This document shows, piece by piece, positions 56,844 to 64,000 of a stretch of DNA of 64,000 nt (positions are counted from its first letter, which is position 1; each line of letters begins with the position of its first letter). The stretch comes from Labilibaculum euxinicum. GTDB lineage: Bacteria; Bacteroidota; Bacteroidia; Bacteroidales; Marinifilaceae. The notes beneath the pieces were generated by a model. That model was not told the origin of the DNA. It saw only the letters and a program-made list of their open reading frames with translations, and searched no databases. The translations under genes and the position numbers were made by a program. The DNA is taken from assembly GCF_009795715.1 (NCBI RefSeq), contig NZ_WTCR01000002.1:466930-530929 (forward strand), given 5' to 3'.

Positions 56844-58937
56844 CTATTCCTTTATTGCTTTGAACTCCAGACTATTTGTGTCTTTATTTTCTTCACCCAA
56901 TTGATTTGTAATTTCATAGACTGCAGTTCGTAAACGGAATTTCTCAACTCCACGTTCAATAAGATAGTCCGCAATACTTTGAGTTGCCTTCCCTGCTCTA
57001 TCAAAACTTTGCTTACTTTGCGTGTTTACGTGATACCCTATTTTAAGTTCAAGCAGTGCATTTGACAATAAAATTTCCAACAGACGATTCAATATTGGAG
57101 TTGCTGATTCTGAAAAAGATTGTTTTTCAACCTCTATAAATGAATATTGAAACTGAGCTGAAAGAACTTGCAGTTCTTTTTCAATTGAATGTAATTTAGC
57201 ATTACTTTTTCTACTTGAATTCAATAGGCTTTCCAGAGCCAATGCTTTTGCCGGATTACTATTTAAATCAATCTCTTCAGATTCCTCTATATTAGAATTA
57301 ATAAAATACTTCTCTTTCTCAAAAGATTCAAAAAAGACCAAATCAAATGCTTTCAATATACCTCTTGCATCAGAGGCAATATGAATAAGTTTTGGTTGAA
57401 TTATAAAGGAATCGTAAAGTTCTTGTTGCACAACAAAATCCCCATCTGTGGATGGGTTGTTCTTATTATGTGGTTTATTTTCCGACTTCATCCGCATTAA
57501 TGCTGTTGGATTTTTAACGACAGCCAAATTTTTCTCAACACATATTTTTTTTCTATTTCCTAAACTATCTTTTTCACTTAAAACCCCTAAAACTACATTA
57601 TATACGCCAGCTTTATCATAGGAATGACTTACACTGATTCCTTCATCAAGGATTCCATCACCAAAATCCCAAAAATACTTCTCTAAATTAATTGAAGGCA
57701 AGTTAGTTTTGGATGCTTCAAAATTGATCTGATTTTTGGTTAAAGCTTCATCAACACAACTAATATAGGCTTGTTCAAAATCCAGAAGTTCAAATTCATA
57801 ATTGGTTTGTCTCATAAAGACTTCTCCTGTCCGCTTGTCAATTATATTTAGCTCTACGGTGTACTTTCCCGGTCCAACATAACAATGTTCTGCTTCTTTC
57901 CCTTTTACTTTTACACCATCACCAAAAAACCATTCATAATAGGACGTTGCAGTATCCACCGGAGTATAGTATTCGTCGTAAAACAGAAAACAATATTGAT
58001 TTTCTTTAATTGTATCACAATTGGTGAATTGTGGAAACATTGTTTTAAAATCAAAAATATCATCGCTGGCATTTCTATTGCTTGAGAAGTAGCCTTTTTC
58101 AAAATTACGATCAGTAATTAGTCCAAAATCATCAAATTTTGAATTAATCGGTGTGTTAATGTGCAAAACCTCTTGCCATTCACCATCAATCATTTTACTT
58201 GAAAAGATATCTAAACCACCTAAGCCCTTATGACCATCGGAGGCAAAAAACAATTCTCCTGAAGCTGAAATGAAAGGAAAACTCTCATCCCCATTGGTGT
58301 TAATTTCAGCTCCTAAATTCTGGGGAGTACTCCATGTATTATTTATTTTTTCACATAGATATATATCTAATCCGCCAAATCCACCCGACATATCAGAAAC
58401 AAAGAACAATTTCGATCCATCTTCACTTAGTGAAGGCATGGTTACGTGATGATCCAAACTATTGTATTCGAAAGGTTCAGGATTACTCCAAACAATTCCA
58501 TTTAAATGCGAAGTGAATAAGCCCAATGTATTTTTATCATCTTTACTATCCCTTTTTTTATTGTTTACCTCATTGTTTCGTGAAAATATTATGACTGAAT
58601 CATTTGAACCAAAACAGGCAGGTCCATCGTTAAAATTGGTCATTAGTTCCGTAGCCAGAATCGCAGGGGATTTACCCAAACTGTCTCCTTGAACAGGAAC
58701 ATAGAACATATTAAATAGTTCTTTGTCTTCAGGAGTTGAGAATGTAACAAAAAGATCCGTTCTTCTATTCGAGCAAAATACAATTCCATCTTTGTAGTAA
58801 GCGGATGAATACTCATCATCTTGTGCAGAACAAAAAGAAGTTGAATTAACCTCATAGTTTGCTGTTTGTCCGTTTGCAAAAAAGGAAGAAATAAGGGTAA
58901 AGAGAACTAATAGTATTATGGTAAAAAATTTATTCAT
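56844..58937 (-). CDS. PD40/PKD cell-envelope protein, OmpA-like C-terminus degenerate
   Basis: 697 aa. Signal peptide to about residue 23. PD40 propeller strands (FVSDMSGGFGGLDIY, FASDGHKGLGGLDIF) at about 25-310, two PKD domains (WFFGDGVKVKG... near 340; YFWDFGDGILDEG... near 425), and a C-terminal segment GYHVNTQSKQSFDRAGKATQ...DYLIERGVEKFRLR that resembles an OmpA-like domain but has lost the usual peptidoglycan-binding HTD and RA residues. Similar proteins accompany T9SS components (PorE/SprE-like). Possibly a scaffold with the adjacent PorP/SprF. Confidence 0.85.
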   Translation of the reverse strand: MNKFFTIILLVLFTLISSFFANGQTANYEVNSTSFCSAQDDEYSSAYYKDGIVFCSNRRTDLFVTFSTPEDKELFNMFYVPVQGDSLGKSPAILATELMTNFNDGPACFGSNDSVIIFSRNNEVNNKKRDSKDDKNTLGLFTSHLNGIVWSNPEPFEYNSLDHHVTMPSLSEDGSKLFFVSDMSGGFGGLDIYLCEKINNTWSTPQNLGAEINTNGDESFPFISASGELFFASDGHKGLGGLDIFSSKMIDGEWQEVLHINTPINSKFDDFGLITDRNFEKGYFSSNRNASDDIFDFKTMFPQFTNCDTIKENQYCFLFYDEYYTPVDTATSYYEWFFGDGVKVKGKEAEHCYVGPGKYTVELNIIDKRTGEVFMRQTNYEFELLDFEQAYISCVDEALTKNQINFEASKTNLPSINLEKYFWDFGDGILDEGISVSHSYDKAGVYNVVLGVLSEKDSLGNRKKICVEKNLAVVKNPTALMRMKSENKPHNKNNPSTDGDFVVQQELYDSFIIQPKLIHIASDARGILKAFDLVFFESFEKEKYFINSNIEESEEIDLNSNPAKALALESLLNSSRKSNAKLHSIEKELQVLSAQFQYSFIEVEKQSFSESATPILNRLLEILLSNALLELKIGYHVNTQSKQSFDRAGKATQSIADYLIERGVEKFRLRTAVYEITNQLGEENKDTNSLEFKAIKE

Positions 58938-58955
58938 AATTCGTTCTTTTGTTCT

Positions 58956-59876
58956 TTATAGATTTCTAGGGCTATGAACTTTAATTGTATATTTAAAATC
59001 ATAACGAATCATTAATTCGTGCGAACCAATTTTGTACTCGCTTAATTTATTTGAATTAAAATCGGTGGCATATCCTAATTGAAACTGTTTGTTTAGCTGA
59101 ATTTGAAACATTCCTTTGAAAAACTTCTGCTGACTGTCATAAGCCATTCCAACAGAATATTTCGCCAAGTAAATTAGTTTGTTAATTAGAATTAAATCTA
59201 ATTTATCTTCTTTCTGATATCTCAACATTACACTTGGAACAAACTGGAAATTTTGCTGTAAGTCGAATTCATAATCACCACTAAGAATATAATTATATTT
59301 TGAAATATCATTAGTGATCAGATATTTATCTCTCGATGAATTAAATGTATAGGAAAGCATACAAGGCAATGAAAATCCAATATGATACTTTTCAGTTGAA
59401 TAATACACTCCTAAGCTTACTTCAGGAATTAAATAGGTAGGAGAATTGTTTTGAATTAATTCGTCACTAGGATCATTGGCCCGTAGTTCAGTCCAGGCCG
59501 TGTTCATCATGATAAATCCACCACCTAATCCCAAAGCTAAATTCCCTTCTCTCATCTTTATTTTAAAGGAATAATTGCCAATTACACTTGTTTCGTCACT
59601 AACTCCAATTTGATTATTGATGACTGAAATTCCCAATCCCATATTTTGTTTCCTCATTGGTGAATGAGCCGAAAATGATAATGTTTTGGGTGCTCCCTGG
59701 AAACCAACCCATTGATTTCGGTATAACATATTAGCACTTAAAGCATCTCCACTACCAGCAATAGCAGGATTTAAGGCTATAGGGTTAAATATATACTGGT
59801 TCGTGAATTGAGTATTCTGTCCTAATATAAAAAGAGGAACAAGAAGCCAAAATATGATGATAATTGTTTTTCTCAT
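58956..59876 (-). CDS. PorP/SprF family T9SS membrane protein
   Basis: 306 aa. Signal MRKTIIIIFWLLVPLFILG, then the diagnostic NQYIFNPIALNPAIAGS start, NQWVGFQGAPKTLSFSAHSP and alternating beta strands of a small outer-membrane barrel. PorP/SprF proteins help secrete and anchor T9SS substrates with type-B domains. It follows the giant substrate gene by 1 bp, the usual substrate-SprF pair. Confidence 0.93.
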   Translation of the reverse strand: MRKTIIIIFWLLVPLFILGQNTQFTNQYIFNPIALNPAIAGSGDALSANMLYRNQWVGFQGAPKTLSFSAHSPMRKQNMGLGISVINNQIGVSDETSVIGNYSFKIKMREGNLALGLGGGFIMMNTAWTELRANDPSDELIQNNSPTYLIPEVSLGVYYSTEKYHIGFSLPCMLSYTFNSSRDKYLITNDISKYNYILSGDYEFDLQQNFQFVPSVMLRYQKEDKLDLILINKLIYLAKYSVGMAYDSQQKFFKGMFQIQLNKQFQLGYATDFNSNKLSEYKIGSHELMIRYDFKYTIKVHSPRNL

Positions 59877-59877
59877 T

Positions 59878-62800
59878 CTATCTCTTTATAACAATACATC
59901 CTCTAAAAACCTTTTTTGTTTCTAATTGCAGCACATAAAAATAAGTGTCCGTTACTAATTCATTTCCATTTCGATCCAGTCCGTTCCAATCGTTTTTATA
60001 ATTTGAATCGGAGTATATCTCTACCCCATTTCTATTAAAAATAGTTAATTCAATATTCTCTAGATTTTCCGAACCTCTAATCAGGAAAAATTCATTTTTA
60101 CCATCACCATTAGGTGTTATTACCGTAGGAATGAACAATTTGCCAACCGTTAATTTCACATCATCGTAATCACTACAGAATTGATTTGTTTCTGTCCATC
60201 GAAGAATGTTTTCATTTACCCCTAATTTATCTACTTCTGTATTAGGAGAATATTGATCGTATAAATTAGCATATCCACTTACTACAGTCCATTCGCCGGT
60301 ACCTGCAGTTGATAAAACAGCTCCTAACTGTGCCCGATCGGAATATTCCATTCTTATATCCATACCGGCATTAGCAATTGGTTGTTCCTGAAAAGTAATA
60401 TCAATAACATCATTATCAGTACAATCATCATTTGTTTCGGTCCACATAAGTTGGTAGCTGTCATATGCATCCACCACGAGTGTGGCGTTAGGAGAATTAG
60501 CATTTGGAGTGAAGGTAGCATTCCCAACTCCTGATATTTTAGTCCAAATTCCTATGCCTGCACTTGGAGTTGCTGCAAGAGAATATTCAAGACCGCACTG
60601 ATCTCCTCCAAATCCAGCATTTGCTATTGGTTGTTCTAAAAAATTAACAATAACTTCATCACTCGAAGAGCAAGTGCCATTATCTTCTGTCCATCTAAAT
60701 GAATATATTCCGTAACTATCTACTGTCACTGCACTGTTCGGGGAATTGTGATTTGGGAAGAAACTTACGTTGCCATTACCGGAAATTTTGGTCCACGTGC
60801 CAGTACCCAAACTAGGTGTTGCGGATAAAGAAAATGTTAAGCCACACATATTTCCTCCGACACCTGCATTTGCTACCGGTTGATTGTAAAAGTTAACAGC
60901 AATCATTTCAGAATCAATGCAATTTCCATTCGTTTCAGTCCATAAATACTGATAAGATCCAAAATCACTTACAGTTACGGTCGCATTAGAAGAACTGCTA
61001 TTTGGAAAAAAGCTTGAAATTCCCGAGCCTGATACTTGTGTCCATTTCCCTGATCCTACACTTGGTTTTGCATTAAAAATAAAATTTAAATCACATTCAT
61101 TGCCACCATTTCCGGCATCTGCAATAGGTTGCTCATAAAAATTAACAATTATTTCATCAAATTCGGAACAGTTTCCATTTGCTTCTGTCCATCTTAGTTT
61201 ATAAGATCCATAACTATCAGCTGTAACTTTTGCATTCGGCGAGTTCTCATTAGGAGAAAAACTAAGATTGCCCGGTCCGGATTCCTTTGTCCAAGTCCCA
61301 ATACCTGAGCTTTGTGTTGCCAAAAGATTATAATCTAAATCACATTCATCACCTCCAACTCCGGCATCTGCATTAGGTTGTTCGTAAAAACTTACACTTA
61401 CATCGTCGCTATCCGAACAACCATCCTGAACTTCGGTCCAGGTAAACTGATAAGTACCGTAAACATCAACAGTTACTGTCGCATTGGGGGTATTTGCGTT
61501 AGGTGAAAAAACGGCATTCCCTGATCCACTGATCTTTGTCCATGTTCCTGTACCTATACTTGCAGTTGCAGATAAATTGAAATCAAGATCACATTCATTA
61601 CCTCCTATACCTGCATTGGCTATTGGCTCCTGCGTAAATGTTAAAGTCATATCATCACTAGCTGAAGAGCAAACTGGGTTCTCAACCGTTTTTGTAAATG
61701 TTATAATACCTGATTCTCCAATTCCAAAATTATAAGTCGGATTATCAATGGTGTTATCATCAAATGTCCCGTTTCCATTGGTACTCCATACAATGGAGCC
61801 ATTTGCAGAATTGCTGCCGGTAACAGTATAATTGCCACCACCACAAATGTTATCATCTGCCCCAGCATAGGAAAATGGAGTTTGATTAAAATTAACGGTT
61901 ATATCATCGGAACTTACACATGTTCCATTGGTAATTGTCCAGCGGTAAACGTAGGTTCCGTAATCTGTTACTGCAGCATTTGAGGTTCCGGCATTGATAT
62001 CATTGAAAGTTGTTGTGCCAGGCCCTGATTGCTGTGACCAGGAACCAACTCCTATTGTCGGAGTGTTTCCTCCTAAACTTCCGCTTATTAATCCATCACA
62101 ATAATTTTGATCACTACCAACACTTGCAACAGTTGGCTCTTCATTAAAATTAACAACAATATCCGCTTCGGATGACGTGCAAGATCCATTGCTGACAGTC
62201 CATCTATAAGTGTATGCTCCATATTGACTGGCAGTTGCTGTTGAATTTCCAAAATTAATATTGCTAAATGTTGTTGTGCCCGGACTGGAAACCTGTGACC
62301 AGATTCCTGTACCAACCCAAGGAGTATTACCACCTAAACTCGTGCTAGTAAGATTATTGCAATTATCCTGATCGTCTCCAACACTTGCAAGAGATGGTTT
62401 TTGAAAGTAAGTTACTGTTACCTCAGCCTTACTGGAAGTACAGGTTCCATTACTTATTGTCCATCTGTATACGTAGATGCCATATTCACTTACGCTTGCA
62501 GTGGAACCACCGAAATTAACATCACTAAATGTAGTTGTGCCGGGACCAGATACTTGCGACCAGGAACCGAGACCAACACTTGGAGTATTTCCAAGTAATG
62601 CATTACTAACTTTGTTATCACAAATGTATTGGTCTGTTCCTACCGTTGCAATTGTAGGTGTTTCATAGAAATTTACAGTAACATTATCACTTGATGGTGT
62701 ACAAGTTCCATTACTTATTGTCCATCTGTAAGTGTAAGTTCCATAACTAGTTACAGTTGTCGTTGAAGTATCGGAATTAATATTGCTGAATACTGTTGTA

Positions 62801-64000
62801 CCAGGTCCTGATGTTTGTGACCATGTTCCTACCCCAACACCATCCACAGCGGATAAGGTAAAATTCAAACCGCACTCGCTTCCTCCTGAACCTGCATTAG
62901 CTATTGGTTGCTCATTAAAATTGACAGTTACATCATCAAAATCGGAACAGGTTCCATTTACTTCAGTCCATCTCAATGTAAAAGTTCCATATGTATCTGA
63001 GGTTATTATTGCATTGGGATCATTGGCATTAGGAGCGAAACTAAGACTCCCTGTACCTGATTGTTTTGTCCACGTTCCTGTTCCCATGCTTGGCGTTGCA
63101 GAAAGAGAAAAATTCAAGTCACATTCATTTCCCCCTGAGCCGGCATTTGCAACTGGCTGTTCATAAAAGTTAACATTCACTGCATCACTGTCCAAACAAC
63201 CATTACTAACCTCTGTCCAGGTAAATTCATAAGTATCGTAGGCATCAACTGTTACTGTTGCATTTGGAGAATTAACATTTGGTAAAAAAACAGCATTGCC
63301 TGAACCTCCTGTCTTTGTCCAGGTTCCTGTTCCAAGGCTTGGAACTGCAGATAAAGAAAAATTCAAATCACATTCGTCGCCTCCTGAACCTGCATTAGCC
63401 ATTGGCTGCTCATTAAAATTGACAGTTACATCATCAAAATCGGAACAGGTTCCATTTACTTCAGTCCATCTCAATGTAAAAGTTCCATATGTATCTGAGG
63501 TTATTATTGCATTTGGATCATTGGCATTAGGAGCGAAACTAAGACTCCCTGTACCTGATTGTTTTGTCCATGTTCCTGTTCCAAGACTCGGAACTGCAGA
63601 TAAAGAAAAATTCAAATCACATTCATCGCCTCCTGAACCTGCATTTGCAACTGGTTGCTCATAAAAATTAACAACTACATCATCAAAATCGGAACAGGTT
63701 CCATTTACTTCAGTCCATCTTAATGTAAAAGTTCCATATGTATCTGAGGTTACGATTGCATTGGGATCATTGGCATTAGGAGCGAAACTAAGATTTCCCG
63801 AACCTGATTGTTTTGTCCATGTTCCTGTTCCAGCACTTGGTGTTGCAGAAAGAGAAAAATTCAAGTCACATTCATTTCCCCCTGAGCCGGCATTTGCAAC
63901 TGGCTGTTCATAAAAGTTAACATTCACTGCATCACTGTCCAAACAACCATTACTAACCTCTGTCCAGGTAAATTCATAAGTATCGTAGGCATCAACTGTT
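59878..64000 (-). CDS. Giant repeat adhesin with T9SS type-B sorting domain (N-terminus outside window)
   Basis: At least 1,374 residues; the reading frame is open to the right edge, so signal peptide and start are not seen. Made of 15 complete repeats of about 83 aa (core ANAGSGGNECDLNFSLSA, GTGTWTK, WTEVNGTC, NFYEQP) and a partial one. Each repeat has two conserved Cys (NEC and NGTC), so an intradomain disulfide is likely. The last 86 residues are the gliding-motility type C-terminal domain (ITPNGDGKNEFF ... FYVLQLETKKVFRG) for T9SS export. Expected surface-exposed, adhesin- or motility-like, resembling SprB in style; identity inferred. Confidence 0.93.
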   Translation of the reverse strand, partial: TVDAYDTYEFTWTEVSNGCLDSDAVNVNFYEQPVANAGSGGNECDLNFSLSATPSAGTGTWTKQSGSGNLSFAPNANDPNAIVTSDTYGTFTLRWTEVNGTCSDFDDVVVNFYEQPVANAGSGGDECDLNFSLSAVPSLGTGTWTKQSGTGSLSFAPNANDPNAIITSDTYGTFTLRWTEVNGTCSDFDDVTVNFNEQPMANAGSGGDECDLNFSLSAVPSLGTGTWTKTGGSGNAVFLPNVNSPNATVTVDAYDTYEFTWTEVSNGCLDSDAVNVNFYEQPVANAGSGGNECDLNFSLSATPSMGTGTWTKQSGTGSLSFAPNANDPNAIITSDTYGTFTLRWTEVNGTCSDFDDVTVNFNEQPIANAGSGGSECGLNFTLSAVDGVGVGTWSQTSGPGTTVFSNINSDTSTTTVTSYGTYTYRWTISNGTCTPSSDNVTVNFYETPTIATVGTDQYICDNKVSNALLGNTPSVGLGSWSQVSGPGTTTFSDVNFGGSTASVSEYGIYVYRWTISNGTCTSSKAEVTVTYFQKPSLASVGDDQDNCNNLTSTSLGGNTPWVGTGIWSQVSSPGTTTFSNINFGNSTATASQYGAYTYRWTVSNGSCTSSEADIVVNFNEEPTVASVGSDQNYCDGLISGSLGGNTPTIGVGSWSQQSGPGTTTFNDINAGTSNAAVTDYGTYVYRWTITNGTCVSSDDITVNFNQTPFSYAGADDNICGGGNYTVTGSNSANGSIVWSTNGNGTFDDNTIDNPTYNFGIGESGIITFTKTVENPVCSSASDDMTLTFTQEPIANAGIGGNECDLDFNLSATASIGTGTWTKISGSGNAVFSPNANTPNATVTVDVYGTYQFTWTEVQDGCSDSDDVSVSFYEQPNADAGVGGDECDLDYNLLATQSSGIGTWTKESGPGNLSFSPNENSPNAKVTADSYGSYKLRWTEANGNCSEFDEIIVNFYEQPIADAGNGGNECDLNFIFNAKPSVGSGKWTQVSGSGISSFFPNSSSSNATVTVSDFGSYQYLWTETNGNCIDSEMIAVNFYNQPVANAGVGGNMCGLTFSLSATPSLGTGTWTKISGNGNVSFFPNHNSPNSAVTVDSYGIYSFRWTEDNGTCSSSDEVIVNFLEQPIANAGFGGDQCGLEYSLAATPSAGIGIWTKISGVGNATFTPNANSPNATLVVDAYDSYQLMWTETNDDCTDNDVIDITFQEQPIANAGMDIRMEYSDRAQLGAVLSTAGTGEWTVVSGYANLYDQYSPNTEVDKLGVNENILRWTETNQFCSDYDDVKLTVGKLFIPTVITPNGDGKNEFFLIRGSENLENIELTIFNRNGVEIYSDSNYKNDWNGLDRNGNELVTDTYFYVLQLETKKVFRGCIVIKR
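60139..64000 (-). repeat. 249-bp tandem repeat array in adhesin gene
   Basis: Repeats of 83 codons (249 bp). The N-terminal-side units (about 62,880-64,000) are the youngest: the segment at 63095-63253 is repeated at 63842-64000 without difference as far as I can see (747 bp = three units apart), and 62905 onward repeats at 63404 (498 bp = two units). Units near 61.7-62.8 kb belong to divergent subfamilies (VSGPGTTTF type), and 61620-61890 is a distinct unit. Confidence 0.9.

Noticed and set aside
62783..63664. Plus-strand ORFs of 120-127 codons in the repeat array
   Set aside because: They repeat because the adhesin repeats are read antisense; they are not genes.

Overview
The window looks like chromosomal DNA of a low-GC member of the Bacteroidota, most likely a marine Bacteroidales (Marinifilaceae-like; a guess from overall gene flavour, not a computed assignment). 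The evidence is -7 elements of the TAnnTTTG type, few Shine-Dalgarno sites, a type IX secretion substrate with a gliding-type C-terminal domain next to a PorP/SprF protein, a TonB-plug protein, and the split pyrD/pyrK dihydroorotate dehydrogenase. I see no tRNA or rRNA genes, insertion sequences, prophage or CRISPR array.

Left part (1-16.9 kb): clpC (cut by the window edge), gyrA, a TPR lipid/periplasmic-type protein, a FIST sensor with a hybrid histidine kinase, an adenylate kinase made of two fused kinase units, small membrane and zinc-ribbon proteins, a TRIC-type channel, the malic enzyme/phosphotransacetylase fusion, a second TPR protein and a Bax-like glucosaminidase lipoprotein. Next (17.1-23.3 kb) is a minus-strand cobamide operon for nucleotide-loop assembly (cobD, cbiB, cobU, two cobT paralogues, cobS, cobC). 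Upstream of it lie pyrD-pyrK and an HTH regulator with a 1-kb non-coding stretch packed with TTACA/TGTAA words.

Middle part (26.6-45 kb): small proteins, a metallopeptidase, a DAACS symporter, a SlyD-like isomerase, a thioredoxin-fold protein, the biotin operon bioA-F-G-C-D, a ferredoxin reductase-like flavoprotein, the overlapping tRNA methylthiotransferase genes miaB and mtaB, a universal stress protein, rpsF-rpsR-rplI, a CAP lipoprotein, a TapB-like exported protein, an isolated cbiA, and a fructosamine kinase/LMW phosphatase pair.

Right part (46.3-64 kb): a cysteine operon cysE-cysK preceded by a 59-codon leader ORF that ends in a run of Cys codons (five consecutive, then two more), which is the best candidate here for an undescribed regulatory system. 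Then comes a minus-strand block of cell-surface functions: a solitary TonB-plug protein, two large sister sensors with the same beta-propeller/Y_Y_Y input but different outputs (SpoIIE phosphatase versus histidine kinase), an unknown exported protein, a PD40/PKD protein, PorP/SprF, and a giant repeat adhesin (cut by the right edge) with near-identical 249-bp repeats.
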